Positions 17,401 to 26,125 of a DNA stretch of 36,930 nt are shown piece after piece. Below the pieces are notes generated by a model. The model saw nothing but the letters and a program-made list of their open reading frames with translations, made no database searches and was not told the DNA's origin. Source of the stretch: Planctomycetaceae bacterium (GTDB lineage Bacteria; Planctomycetota; Planctomycetia; Pirellulales; Pirellulaceae). Numbering within the stretch: position 1 is the stretch's first letter; every line of letters starts with the position of its first letter. The stretch is taken from NCBI GenBank assembly GCA_002726245.1, contig PBSM01000249.1, positions 1 through 36,930 on the forward strand. Reading direction: 5' to 3'. A program made the translations under genes and the position numbers.

Positions 17401-17430
17401 CACAAAGACCTCATACGTAGGGACTCTCAT
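14416..17430 (-). CDS. PVC-type heme-binding CxxCH protein (membrane-bound dehydrogenase-like)
   Basis: The 1004-aa exported protein has a signal peptide ending near residue 27 (TVLADE). An NHL/glucose-dehydrogenase-like beta-propeller follows (about 45-430), with GEPDVRRPIAFDFDDRGRLWV, GVWIANTPEL and NFHWGPDGWLYG. Then come HEAT-like helical repeats (about 450-840) and a C-terminal cytochrome c domain with CSKCH at 874-878. Such fusions are a hallmark of the PVC superphylum and are thought to oxidise sugars or alcohols in the periplasm, with electrons passed to the heme. The partner oxidant is not known. The gene is divergent from the DUF1501 gene at 17667. Confidence 0.9.
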   Translation of the reverse strand: MRVPTYEVFVLRTTAVIVSLLASTVLADELPRGVVNTQDPNDISLSPQESLARITVPDGFHVTLFAGEPDVRRPIAFDFDDRGRLWVVENYSHPEWNPDGAKDRILILEDMDHDGKFDRQTVFWDKGRYLTGIAVGHGGVWIANTPELSFIPDRDFDDIPDSDPVVMLDGFQISKNNVLNNFHWGPDGWLYGAIGLSDPSRVGRPAAPNEERTQITRGIWRFHPLRHDFDVVAEGMVNPWGADFNEFGDLFTTNTVIAHLWHIVPGMYCQRRDSEHDNPFVYRRIQSITNHLHWGGGQWQSSRESDGRHSFAGGGHAHCGAMIYLGDNWPKAYRGKLFTANLHGNRVNCDQLVPSRSTYVGVHDEDFLFGNDPWFRGMSVKYGPEGGVYVSDWHDFGECHDSDGSHRSSGRIYKVVFGKPEKRTVDLQGLSDRELVALHLHPNEWFVRHARRILQERAAVGSDLSTAHLRLQDIFENNADEINKLRAFWTLFVTDGVDEIALTNLLDHDSEHVRRWAIRLMVEDGPPSSKAVAAMNIVALADDSPKVRLAVAAAMPRLRLEHRWPIARALMTHAEDATDPYLPLMIWYGIEPFVSEDRPAALKLASASRIPLLRRFITRRLLDGDSSHAEQVVTSVLECRDETVRLDLLQGMLEALEVSGPHDPPDSWNALYSQSASASNPVLRSTAVRLATIFGDKRAIARLRQVVLDRDAPANERRDSLLALLNVEDGVEVSMLHQLVTEASILRRDAIQSLILRNEPSTPGVVLDVYSDLDPTERQDAISVLGTRRGFALELLSAIGSGVVDRGDVSAFALQQLRAFRDKTIQEQVDALWAGDAERLDKSDEIARYKAQMTPDYLARGNVQAGRRVFERTCSKCHTLFGEGGNIAPDLTGSGRKKLDYVLSNLIDPSAVIDPAYQLTTMITVDGRVLSGFIVHQGDKIVVLRTQEAQVRLTMEDIDELHTSSKSMMPEGMLRSFSDEEVRDLILYLAAPQQVSLAEPVNAQ

Positions 17431-17583
17431 TCATGCAGCTTACTTCAATTCGCCAGATCATGCCGCAATTGGTGGTCCCGGGCGGGGCTCGATGCCGCTC
17501 GGCAAGCGGCACCCAGTTGGTTGCGGCTTTGCCACACTAAGAAGAAACCGTCGAGCACCGCCGCTTTCAACCGATAAATGTAT

Positions 17584-17612
17584 TTGGATGCGTTCACAAA
17601 GTTGGGTATAGT
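17584..17612 (+). promoter_or_regulatory. Candidate housekeeping promoter before the DUF1501 gene
   Basis: TTGGAT (-35, 4 of 6 consensus) and TATAGT (-10, 5 of 6) are separated by exactly 17 bases, 54 bp before the ATG. The match is seen directly; activity is inferred. Confidence 0.5.
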
Positions 17613-17666
17613 ATCGGCTCGCAGAGCGTCCTTTGAAGAGTCGACTCGAAAGTTGGAGCCTGAAAA

Positions 17667-19103
17667 ATGCTGACGATTAACGGACGACCGCGGAGTGTTT
17701 GTTCTGGCTTGACGAGACGCGAGCTACTGCAAGTGGGAGGTGCCGGCCTCTTCGGCTTGACCTTGCCTCGCGTGCTGGCCGCCGAGCAAGCTGGTTTGCC
17801 GTTCGAGAACGCTCGCGCGAAGTCGGTTCTTTTTCTGTACCTGTTTGGCGGACCGAGTCAGCTCGAAACGTTCGACATGAAGCCCGACGCGCCGAGCGAA
17901 CTGCGCGGACCGTTCAAGCCAGTGGCGTCACGAACTCCAGGCTTGCAGATTTGCGAGCACCTTTCGCGGAGTGCGAAAGTCTCGAACAAGTTCGCCGTCA
18001 TCCGCACGTTGACTCATCCACACAACGATCACAACGCCTGTCATTACATCCAGACCGGACACAAGTGGACGCGTTCCGCCGCGGACGGGAACGACGTCAA
18101 CGCTCGCGAAACGGATTGGCCGGCGATGGGCAGCGTCGTTGAATACCTTTCGCAACAGATGCCGAACGCACACGAGCGAGCCCTGCCCGACTACGTCTAT
18201 CTGCCAAATCGGCTCGGTCATCTGCAAGGCTATGACCGCACCGGGCAGTACGCGGGCTGGCTCGGCTCGGCATACAACGCACTTGCCACCGACATCCGCA
18301 AGCGAGATAAGAGCGATAATCCGTTCTTCCGGGAGTGTACCGACGAAGAACTCGACTTCAGCATCAAGGGGCTCGTTTCGAAGAACGAGATCACACTCAA
18401 CCGGCTACGCGCACGACGCAACTTACTCGAACAGTTCGATGACGCGCGACGGCAGCTTGATGCCGTGCAGGAATTCGAGACGCAGGATCAACTGCGCGAA
18501 CGCGCCGCGACGCTAGTTACTTCCGAAGCGATACGCAGCGCGCTTGACATCCGTCAGGAGTCAGATGCACTTCGCGATCGTTACGGCCGCCATCTATTTG
18601 GTCAATCAACGCTGATGGGCCGGCGCATGATCGAAGCCGGGTCGCGATTCGCCACAGTGCTTTGGGACGCTCCCGACGGATATAGTTGGGACTCGCACCA
18701 ACACAGCAAAGACCTCGAAAAGCATCTGATTCCCGGGTTTGATCAAGCCTTTTCGGCTTTGATCGAAGATCTCGATCAGCGCGGGTTGTTGGACGAAACT
18801 CTCGTCGTCGCGGTCGGCGAGATGGGACGCACGCCCAAAGCGACTAGCGCGTGGGGTCGCGGGCATTGGACCTATTGCTTCCCGTGCGTTCTCGCCGGAG
18901 CTGGCATTCGCGGCGGCGTTGCGTACGGGGAATCGGACAAAGACGCTGCTTATCCGAAAGACAAGCCAGTCAGTCCCGAAGACCTGGCGGCGACCATTTA
19001 CTGGGCACTTGGAGTCGATCCTGAAATCCGCCTGCCCGATCGTCTAGGCCGTTCCGTCCAGATCCTCGAAGGCGGTCGCCCGTTGATCGAGTTGTTTGGG
19101 TAA
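17667..19103 (+). CDS. DUF1501 family protein, Tat-exported
   Basis: The 478-aa protein has a twin-arginine signal (LTRRELLQVGGAGLFGLTLP, residues 15-34). The DUF1501 core includes SVLFLYLFGGPSQLETFDMK, the HNDHNACHYIQTG metal-like segment, SRFATVLWDAPDGYSWDSH and VVAVGEMGRTPKATSAWGRG. It is the canonical larger DUF1501 form, unlike the shorter one at 8935. It sits divergently from the PVC-type CxxCH gene, and such proteins are usually paired with cytochrome-domain partners. Function unproven. Confidence 0.9.
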   Translation: MLTINGRPRSVCSGLTRRELLQVGGAGLFGLTLPRVLAAEQAGLPFENARAKSVLFLYLFGGPSQLETFDMKPDAPSELRGPFKPVASRTPGLQICEHLSRSAKVSNKFAVIRTLTHPHNDHNACHYIQTGHKWTRSAADGNDVNARETDWPAMGSVVEYLSQQMPNAHERALPDYVYLPNRLGHLQGYDRTGQYAGWLGSAYNALATDIRKRDKSDNPFFRECTDEELDFSIKGLVSKNEITLNRLRARRNLLEQFDDARRQLDAVQEFETQDQLRERAATLVTSEAIRSALDIRQESDALRDRYGRHLFGQSTLMGRRMIEAGSRFATVLWDAPDGYSWDSHQHSKDLEKHLIPGFDQAFSALIEDLDQRGLLDETLVVAVGEMGRTPKATSAWGRGHWTYCFPCVLAGAGIRGGVAYGESDKDAAYPKDKPVSPEDLAATIYWALGVDPEIRLPDRLGRSVQILEGGRPLIELFG

Positions 19104-19119
19104 CCGCTACTCTTCTCTT

Positions 19120-19192
19120 CGTTTAACCCGCAGCCGAAGGCTAGGTAGCGCCCGAAATAGACCTAGCCTTCGGCCACGGGTTAAGTTAAACG
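19120..19192. repeat. Large inverted repeat after the DUF1501 gene
   Basis: The arms CGTTTAACCCGCAGCCGAAGG (continuing to 19146) and its near-complement at 19161-19192 flank a 14-base loop. It may terminate the DUF1501 transcript, but no T-tract follows. It may also be one more dispersed palindromic family. Confidence 0.6.
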
Positions 19193-19213
19193 AGTCACTT
19201 GAGACCGGTTCGA

Positions 19214-20073
19214 ATGAAATCCCTTCGTGTTGCCACCTGCCAGTTCTCGGTCGAACCAGACATCTGTCGCAATCGACGAGCGGCATTGCGACAGATTTCT
19301 CAGGCCGCCGAGCAAGGCGCGGACGTTGTGCATTGTCCGGTTATGCGGGTGTCGAGTTTCCGAGCATTGACTCGCTAGATTGGGACGAACTCGAGGCCGC
19401 TACAAAGGACATCATGTCGGCGGCAAGAGAGAACAAGGTCTGGGTCCTGCTAGGTTCGACGCACCGTCTGTCAAAGCACAAGCCACACAACTCGATCTAC
19501 GTCATCAATCCTCGCGGCAAGATTGTTGATCGCTACGACAAACGATTCTGCACAGGACTGGCCGGCAAGCGTCCGACGATGGACCTCTCGCACTACTCAC
19601 CCGGAAATCGAGCGGTCACGTTTCGCGTGAAGGGAGTCACGTGTGGACTGTTGATTTGTTACGACTATCGCTTCCCGGAGCTCTATCGCGAATACAAGCA
19701 ACTTGGTGTCGATGTGATGTTTCAATCCTTCCACAACGCCCGCCACACTGTCGTCGAAGATCAGCAATACAACATCTGGAAGACGATCGTCCCGGCAACG
19801 ATGTCCTGCCGCGCGGCTGAGAATCATTTCTGGGTCAGCGCCAACAACAGCACGACGCGGCCTTCACGTTGGGGCAGCTTCGCCGTTCGTCCCGATGGTC
19901 AGGTTGTCGGCAAGCTACCGCTCCACAAGCCCGGCGCTCTGATTACCGATATGGTGCTCGATCCAAGCTACTTTGATGCCCCGGGCCCGTGGAGAGAATC
20001 CGCAATCAAGGGGCAACTGCACAGCGGCAAGGTCGTTGCGGATCCGCGATCGACTGACGTAAGCTGTTTGTAG
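19214..20073 (+). pseudogene. Carbon-nitrogen hydrolase (nitrilase family), frameshifted
   Basis: Two frames are needed. From ATG 19214 the reading MKSLRVATCQFSVEPDICRN and onward to GADVVHCP is a normal nitrilase N-terminus. The rest, from ALSGYAGVEFPSID to the stop at 20073, lies in another frame. The break is at about 19330-19338. The segment that should hold the catalytic Glu (family pattern hFPE.aLSGY) is missing, so a short deletion removed it as well as shifting the frame. The catalytic Lys (RYDKRF) and Cys (LLICYDYRFPE) remain. Upstream residues in the second frame have no family similarity. It is probably inactive. Confidence 0.82.
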
Positions 20074-20213
20074 CAAGTTGCTTGTGACGGTCGTCGAGAA
20101 GTTTTCGAAATTCGTGTAATACTCTGTCACAGGGCGTTATTCCCTAACCAAACGTCCGTCGTTTCCGCATCCGAAAGCGGCGGCGCTGGCGGCCAGCCAA
20201 AACGACTTCTTTG

Positions 20214-20774
20214 ATGGAACGGCACGCAACATCTTCAGGCCAGGCCCAAGCCGCGCAGACGGAATTCAGCGATCCGGTTCAGCTAATGCTCAGCAACCAG
20301 AACCGGCTCTTCGGTTTCGTGTTATCACTGGTCGGCAACCGTGAACAGGCAAAGGACGTCTTGCAGCAGACGAACTTGGTACTTTGGGAAAAGCTTGACG
20401 ATTTCGAGCCGGGCACGAACTTCATGGCCTGGGCATTCCAGATTGCTCGCTTTCAAGTCATGGCTTATCGCCAGAAACAAGGCCGTGACCGCCACGTCTT
20501 CGACGACGAAGCGGTTTCCCTTGTCGCGACGGCTTTCGAGAAGCGAGCCGAGGCATTCGACGACCGGCTGACCGCCTTGTCGGACTGTATCCAGCAGTTG
20601 CCAGACGACGGACGAAGCTTGATTAAACGGCGGTACGGAGACGGCTGGTCGGTCAAAAATCTGGCGGATGACTTGGGGCAGACCGCGAATCGCTTGGCAG
20701 TTCGTTTGCATCGACTGCGAGCCTCTTTGATGGAGTGTATCCAGCGGCGATGTGCCGGAGGTGAGGTGTCGTGA
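20214..20774 (+). CDS. ECF-type sigma factor, planctomycete subfamily
   Basis: The 186-aa protein has region 2 (NRLFGFVLSLVGNREQAKDVLQQTNLVLWEKLDDF, then NFMAWAFQIARFQVMAYRQK) and region 4 (LSDCIQQLPDDGRSLIKRRY, then GWSVKNLADDLGQTANRLAVRLHRLRASL). This is the layout of the Rhodopirellula/Verrucomicrobium-type ECF sigma factors. The next gene, a FecR-domain protein, starts inside its stop (GTGA overlap), the usual arrangement for this group, and is its likely regulator. A codon before the ATG is a TTG that could also start. Confidence 0.9.
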   Translation: MERHATSSGQAQAAQTEFSDPVQLMLSNQNRLFGFVLSLVGNREQAKDVLQQTNLVLWEKLDDFEPGTNFMAWAFQIARFQVMAYRQKQGRDRHVFDDEAVSLVATAFEKRAEAFDDRLTALSDCIQQLPDDGRSLIKRRYGDGWSVKNLADDLGQTANRLAVRLHRLRASLMECIQRRCAGGEVS

Positions 20775-21574
20775 GCGACAACTACCAGCCATCGCCGGAG
20801 TTCACCGAACTGCTCGTTGCGGTCACCGAGGGCGACTTAGATAGCGAGCAGCAATCTCACCTGAATCAGCTCATCTGTGAAGATGAGGCGGCACGACACT
20901 ACTACGTCGATTACCTCAGTCTGCACGCGATGCTTGAGCTGCGACATCACGGAACACCCGCTGTCGATCTTCCGCTGGAGGCGGGCACCGAACTGGTTTC
21001 CAAACACGAATCCAACTGGTCCACGTTCATTGGATTCGCGATCGCTGCGTCGTTAGTGATTGCGGTTTCTTACCACATGTATCATCAGTATGGCCCGAAT
21101 CGAGATGTTGTTGCGACGCTGATCGATGGCGACGACCGGCTGCAATGGGAAAACCCAGAAGGGCAGCCGACGACTGGCGGCCTCAGGCCGGGCAGGGGCC
21201 GAGTTCCTGGTGGGACTGGCCACTTGGAACTCAGTGGCGGAGTTCGAATCGTGATGCTAGGGCCTGCGGATTTTGAACTGCTCAGCGAGCCCAACCGCTT
21301 CACATTCCATCGCGGAGTGATGCGAGCCGTCGTGCCGCCCGGAGCCGAGGGATTCACGGTCGTCGCGGGTGGGCACGAGATTGTTGATCTTGGCACCGAG
21401 TTTGGCTTGTCCATCGATAAGCACAACAATGTCGAAGTGCATGTCTTCAAAGGCTCAGTCCGCTTCGCGGACAGAGTGACTTTGAAGGAGGGCGAAGGCC
21501 AGGGCATCGATCATGAAGGGCAGTTCTACAAGTCGCGGCTCGAAGAGAAGAACTATCCGAGGGTGACGGACTAA
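20771..21574 (+). CDS. FecR-domain anti-sigma factor-like membrane protein
   Basis: The N-terminal part (about 1-75) is the zinc-less anti-sigma-like helical domain seen with planctomycete ECF factors (FTELLVAVTEGDLDSEQQSH). One membrane span follows at about 84-98 (FIGFAIAASLVIAVSY). The periplasmic FecR domain contains GHLELSGGVRIVMLGPADFEL, VDLGTEFGLSI and VEVHVFKGSVRF. It starts with GTG overlapping the sigma gene's stop by four bases, so the two are coupled. It likely holds the sigma factor at the membrane until a periplasmic signal. The common third gene (LamG or DUF1549 protein) is absent; the next gene is convergent. Confidence 0.85.
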   Translation: MSDNYQPSPEFTELLVAVTEGDLDSEQQSHLNQLICEDEAARHYYVDYLSLHAMLELRHHGTPAVDLPLEAGTELVSKHESNWSTFIGFAIAASLVIAVSYHMYHQYGPNRDVVATLIDGDDRLQWENPEGQPTTGGLRPGRGRVPGGTGHLELSGGVRIVMLGPADFELLSEPNRFTFHRGVMRAVVPPGAEGFTVVAGGHEIVDLGTEFGLSIDKHNNVEVHVFKGSVRFADRVTLKEGEGQGIDHEGQFYKSRLEEKNYPRVTD

Positions 21575-21638
21575 CTCCGTTGCGGCTGCAGCATCCTGCT
21601 CAAGTTCGCTGCGGCTAGAAGCCACAGCCACGAAGGCA

Positions 21639-22814
21639 TTAGTCGCTGGCTCCCAACGTGACGGGAACATCTAACTGGCGACTATCGCGCACGATTCTTA
21701 AGACAACGCGGTCTCCCGGCTTCTTGCTTTCGATCAGATCGCGAAACTCATCTTTCGTCGCTACGGGTGTGCCGTCGATCGCAATGATCAGATCGGCGTG
21801 TTCGCGATCGACAAACGTCCGCTCGTAAACAAAGCCACCGCGCCGCTCGCGTTGCGTGACTACCTCGAATCCTTTCAAGCCGGCACGATCTGCCGGGCCG
21901 CCGGGCATAACATCGATCAACAATAAGCCGTTGTCGGTCTCGAACGCGCTGGCAATTCCTATAACCGGCCGAATGACGCGACCATGCTCAATCAGTTCCG
22001 GGACAACTCGCTTGATGGTGTTTACCGGAATCGAAAACCCAACGCCCGTATTCTCGCCAGTCTGGCTGGGGTTAGCGATCGCCGTGTTCATTCCGACGAG
22101 TTCACCTCGCGTGTTCAACAGCGGGCCACCTGAGTTGCCTCGATTGAGAGCCGCGTCGATCTGAATCATCGACTTCATCTGACGTCCGGTCCTTGATGGG
22201 AGGTCGCGGACGCTAGATACGATTCCGACGGTCATCGTACGCTCGAGACCGAATGGGTTGCCGATCGCCAGGATCTTCTGTCCGACTCGCAGTTGGCTGG
22301 AATCCCCATGCTGAACTGGATACAGCATCTTGTGGGGAGCTGAGATCTGAAGCACGGCGATGTCGTTCTCCGGATCTCGGCCTACGAGTCCTGCCCCGAA
22401 GGTCTCGCCATTGAACAACGTGACTCGGATCTCGCGAGCCCCTTCGATCACGTGATAGTTCGTGAGAATATGGCCTTCCAGGTCAATGACCGAGCCTGAG
22501 CCTTCGCCCTCGGCCGGAACTTCCATCATGAAGAATCCACCAGGACGAGTCGTGCGTGTTGTGATATGGACGACGCTACGATTCGCCTTTTCATAGACGC
22601 GGATATTGGCCAACTCGTCAGGCGTGTAGCTCTCGGCGATCGGAGCACTGCCTACGGGGACACCTCGTCGAGCATCGACATCGTTGATCAACGGCTGTGG
22701 AATCGCGCGAGGCCTGTCCTGCGCGTTAGAATACGGCTGGCCACCAGCGATCCACAGTGCTAGCAACGCGCCAAATCCTCCCGAGATCAGGCAGGCGAAC
22801 AAGTATCTTTTCAT
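21639..22814 (-). CDS. HtrA/DegP-like periplasmic serine protease with PDZ domain
   Basis: From MKRYLFACLISGG there is an N-terminal signal anchor, then a trypsin-like domain with the catalytic His in ILTNYHVIEGA, Asp in DPENDIAVLQI and Ser in RGNSGGPLL. One PDZ domain is at the C-terminus (GLLLIDVMPGGPADRAG and ADLIIAIDGTPV). This is the quality-control protease family of the cell envelope. In-frame sequence upstream to 22937 is Arg-rich and non-signal-like, so I placed the start at 22814, with GAGGG upstream. It is convergent with the FecR gene. Confidence 0.9.
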   Translation of the reverse strand: MKRYLFACLISGGFGALLALWIAGGQPYSNAQDRPRAIPQPLINDVDARRGVPVGSAPIAESYTPDELANIRVYEKANRSVVHITTRTTRPGGFFMMEVPAEGEGSGSVIDLEGHILTNYHVIEGAREIRVTLFNGETFGAGLVGRDPENDIAVLQISAPHKMLYPVQHGDSSQLRVGQKILAIGNPFGLERTMTVGIVSSVRDLPSRTGRQMKSMIQIDAALNRGNSGGPLLNTRGELVGMNTAIANPSQTGENTGVGFSIPVNTIKRVVPELIEHGRVIRPVIGIASAFETDNGLLLIDVMPGGPADRAGLKGFEVVTQRERRGGFVYERTFVDREHADLIIAIDGTPVATKDEFRDLIESKKPGDRVVLRIVRDSRQLDVPVTLGASD

Positions 22815-22955
22815 CACGAGGCCCTCGCATCTGTGTCGATTGTGTCTACTTCGATGCATACGTCGCAATCGACCAAATTGGTCGCGCAAAGCGGTAGCCC
22901 GCAATTTACGCAATTCCAGGCGTGCGATCGAGATCAAAGGAATTCTACCGACCGG

Positions 22956-24041
22956 TCAAGCTTGCCTTGTGACGCGGTCAGATGAGACGAGCAGGCCTAG
23001 ATCGTCGGGGAGTTCGCTTGGACATTCAAACAATCGAACTGACTGTTCGGGCAGATCTCGGAAGGTCTTTCGAAGTCTCTCGCCAGCGATAGGACGGGCA
23101 TCGATTTGGCGGATACAGATAGCGGCGACCTGATGCGGATACTTCCGTGCAATTCGACCGTAGATCTCAGGATCCTTCTCGACGGAGTCGCCAACGAAAA
23201 TGAACTGCCGCCGCGGAAACGTCTTCAGCAAGTTCCTGATGACCGCCGCCTTTCCTTTGCGGCGAATCAGCAGCAACCTCCGAAGCATGTGGTCGCGCAA
23301 GCGGAAGGAGCGCAGGTGAAACGATCCGCAAGGGAAGCCTTTGGTTTCGCACATCTCGGCCAAGGATGCATAGAGCTGCCACGGGCTCGACGAAACGTAA
23401 TGAAACGCTGCGCCCTGTTGAGCCCAACGCTGGTAAAGGCCGGACATTCCGTCGATCGTCTCGAACTCGCGAAGAAACGTATTCTGCAACAAAGCTCGAC
23501 GCGAATGAACGTCCGTCACTTTAATTGTGTCATCGATGTCAGAGATGACCGAGACACCGCGGTGGTCAAGCAGATGTGCGTTCAGGTTGAACTGCGTCGC
23601 TTCGCCGTCGCGCGCGAGCACGTCCAACCTCAACAGGCCATCGGCCAAGTCTCCAGTTTGGTGCAGTTCATCAAGCTCTTTCGTAGACAGCCTCACGCTT
23701 CCCTGAAACCGGCCGTTACGCTTGGTGCGTTTCTGTAACGGATAGACCTGCTCGCCCACGCGTAAAGCGACACGCTTGCCTGGGTATGTCGGTGCGATGA
23801 ACTCGCGAATTCGGCTCTCGAACAATTCCCGTTGCGCATCATTCGGTTGGACTTTAGCAACGCGCTGGAGCAGCCGCAGCAGTAATCGCTTGCGTGGGTT
23901 AATGCTGCTGGCTTCGTAGACCGTGCCATACACATCGATCCGCCACACCGAACCGTCGCGCGTGAGGTGCCCGAATGTCGGGTAGATCACGACATGGTCG
24001 GTTGACTCGACGTCGGTTTCCCTTTTCAGCAACTTCAGCAT
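22956..24041 (-). CDS. APP1-type (DUF2183) phosphatase-domain protein
   Basis: The C-terminal half has the HAD-like motif SDIDDTIKVTDV, with catalytic Asp at about 168 and 170, YVSSSPWQLYASL as a later motif, and FIFVGDSVEKDPEIYGRIA. These match the APP1/DUF2183 phosphatidate-phosphatase catalytic domain. The N-terminal half is a beta-rich domain of the family (VVIYPTFGHLTRDGSVWRID). It probably dephosphorylates a lipid; the substrate in bacteria is not established. Start MLKLLKRETD is chosen over an upstream Met because the preceding residues are not family-like. Confidence 0.85.
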   Translation of the reverse strand: MLKLLKRETDVESTDHVVIYPTFGHLTRDGSVWRIDVYGTVYEASSINPRKRLLLRLLQRVAKVQPNDAQRELFESRIREFIAPTYPGKRVALRVGEQVYPLQKRTKRNGRFQGSVRLSTKELDELHQTGDLADGLLRLDVLARDGEATQFNLNAHLLDHRGVSVISDIDDTIKVTDVHSRRALLQNTFLREFETIDGMSGLYQRWAQQGAAFHYVSSSPWQLYASLAEMCETKGFPCGSFHLRSFRLRDHMLRRLLLIRRKGKAAVIRNLLKTFPRRQFIFVGDSVEKDPEIYGRIARKYPHQVAAICIRQIDARPIAGERLRKTFRDLPEQSVRLFECPSELPDDLGLLVSSDRVTRQA

Positions 24042-24228
24042 GTGCCCAAGTCCATAACAACTCCGGATCGTTGTGCCACAGGCCATGCCTCGGGCACCAA
24101 GGGCCCCTCTTTAGAATCGACGAATTAGGCTCCGTCAAGATGCGTAGTTAAACTAGGTAGAATGATCACCAGAATGAGCTAACCTTCCAATAGGGCAAAG
24201 AAAGCTTGTTTGACGGCGAAGAACCACG

Positions 24229-25443
24229 ATGCAACAGCTTGAATCACTACTAGGCCGGGAACACGAAATCGACTCGCTGAACCGTGCGCTGCGTGACTTT
24301 GCACAAAGCCAACGAGCGGACGGGGTTGGTGCGATGCATGTGACATGTTCCGACGAGTCCGAGCGCGAGTCGGCGGAGTCCTTCCAGCATTGGTTTTGTG
24401 ACAACTTACTGCCGGAACTCAAGTTCTGGAGTCGGTCACCTTTCCGTCAGGCCAATCTGGGTGGGCGCTACGAATTTGGCGCGACGGCGATCGCCGAACA
24501 ACACTTTGCGACTCCGAAAACACGAGACGGATTCAAGCTGCTCCTCGTCAAGATCAACTCGCATGTCGCGGTTCACGGTGGGCATGGAACGCCAACCTTC
24601 GGGATCATGCCGCGTTACGAAGTCGAATCGACGTTTTGCGGAGGACTACACGCCCTCTTGGATGGAGTTTCCGGTCCGTTCATTGATGACTTGGCACAGA
24701 CATTTGCTTCCGAGGGGAAGCCACGACTGGCGATGCTCCGCGATCCCGAACAGATTGATCCGTCCGTGCGCGCGCTGCTTGCAGCCATCGTCAATGCGCG
24801 CCTGCAAGCTCGCCGGGCGATCGTCGATATCCAGAATCACACGCCACACACACCAACGCTTTATTTCGTGCTGTCTTGTGTAACGCTCAATCGTAAGCAA
24901 CGTGACGCGGAATTGGTTGTCGGTTATTACCTCGCTGATCGTCGTGACTCCTCGAATGTGGAGTATCACGGACTAGGAGATGACCCGAGCGAGTATCGCT
25001 TCTCGCTCGATCATCAGCGGATTGTTATCGAAGACGATCATGTCGGTCAGCCTAGATCTGCTCGCGACCATCGTGAGCACATTCTCTCGCTGTGGATGGA
25101 GCGTCGCGAACCGACAGCCGCTAAGGACGCGCGTTTGATTGAAGTGGCTCAACAAGCGACGCCGGAGCAGCTTCAAGATCCGAAGTTAGCCAAAGAGATT
25201 GCCAAAACACTCGGCTGGATATTGTTGGACCTCTCTCCGATTCCAACTTCCGTATTGCTATTCGCCAAAGGTGCCGCCGGTGCCCATCATCTGTACAACG
25301 TCCATCGGCTCGCTCGTGGAGAACAGGACGAGGGCAGCGCTCGCAAGATTGTCAGTGAGTTCATTGACAACGTCGATTCGTTGTCGGGCGAACAAGCTCG
25401 TGGCGTGATCGACTCGCTTTTGGAGCACCATCGCAAGGCGTGA
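24229..25443 (+). CDS. Conserved-looking hypothetical protein
   Basis: The 404-aa protein is not recognised. It starts MQQLESLLGREHEIDSLN with a helical N-terminus. A central part contains KLLLVKINSHVAVHG, then FGIMPRYEVESTFCGGLHALL, and the C-terminal part is helical with one hydrophobic stretch (LGWILLDLSPIPTSVLLFAKGAAGA). No signal peptide. Codon use and unbroken length support a real gene, with GAAGAA upstream of the ATG. It converges with the macrodomain gene, with a 6-bp gap. No function is proposed. Confidence 0.75.
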   Translation: MQQLESLLGREHEIDSLNRALRDFAQSQRADGVGAMHVTCSDESERESAESFQHWFCDNLLPELKFWSRSPFRQANLGGRYEFGATAIAEQHFATPKTRDGFKLLLVKINSHVAVHGGHGTPTFGIMPRYEVESTFCGGLHALLDGVSGPFIDDLAQTFASEGKPRLAMLRDPEQIDPSVRALLAAIVNARLQARRAIVDIQNHTPHTPTLYFVLSCVTLNRKQRDAELVVGYYLADRRDSSNVEYHGLGDDPSEYRFSLDHQRIVIEDDHVGQPRSARDHREHILSLWMERREPTAAKDARLIEVAQQATPEQLQDPKLAKEIAKTLGWILLDLSPIPTSVLLFAKGAAGAHHLYNVHRLARGEQDEGSARKIVSEFIDNVDSLSGEQARGVIDSLLEHHRKA

Positions 25444-25449
25444 CGAGAC

Positions 25450-25998
25450 TCACGTGATCGCCTCCACGAGTTCTCCGAGAACCTGTGCAAACTGACTGAA
25501 TGCGCGGCTGTCAAAGAGAACAAACCTGACAAGACCCGGTTTGCCATGTTCGTTCAAGAACTGAATCACTTCCTTTAGAGCAACTCGCGCCGCTTGATCG
25601 ATCGGATAGCCGTAGACGCCTGTGCTGATCGCGGGAAAGGCAATACTGTCACAGTCTTTCTCGACGGCCAGTTCCAAACATTTCCGGTGGGCGTTGGCCA
25701 GCAGCTCGGCTTCCTGTTCCTGCCCGTCGTTCCAAATGGGGCCAACGGCATGCAGGACATACTTGGCGGGTAGCCCGCCAGCTTCAGAGATCACCGCCGA
25801 ACCAGTCGGGCAGCCCTCCGGATATCGCCGTCGCGTCTCCCGCATGATCGCCGGACCGCCTCGAGAGTGAATGGCTCCGTCAGCTCCGGCACCTCCCGCC
25901 AAGTGCCTATTCGCAGCGTTGACGAGGACATCGACCTCTTGTTCCGTGATATCACCCTGCACCAATTCCAGAGTTGCATCGTGAATGTGGGCGATCAT
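25450..25998 (-). CDS. Macrodomain protein (O-acetyl-ADP-ribose deacetylase-like)
   Basis: The 182-aa single-domain protein has the macrodomain signature: LVQGDITEQEVDVLVNAANR, then LAGGAGADGAIHSRGG (ADP-ribose binding with catalytic Asn/Asp), YVLHAVGPIW and SIAFPAISTGVYGYPID. This is the MacroD/YmdB class, which removes acetyl or ADP-ribosyl groups from ADP-ribose conjugates in the cytoplasm. The length is that of the bare domain. No ART or toxin partner is visible beside it, so a housekeeping role is as likely as an antitoxin one. Confidence 0.92.
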   Translation of the reverse strand: MIAHIHDATLELVQGDITEQEVDVLVNAANRHLAGGAGADGAIHSRGGPAIMRETRRRYPEGCPTGSAVISEAGGLPAKYVLHAVGPIWNDGQEQEAELLANAHRKCLELAVEKDCDSIAFPAISTGVYGYPIDQAARVALKEVIQFLNEHGKPGLVRFVLFDSRAFSQFAQVLGELVEAIT

Positions 25999-26125
25999 GG
26001 CAGCTCCTCGTCGAGATTATCAACCATTTTCACTAAGTTCTGCTTGACGTAGCAACTCGCCTTAAGGACAATCCGCACCGAGCCTCCTTAGTTCTACGTA
26101 CACCTCCTAGTCTGCCTATTATTCC

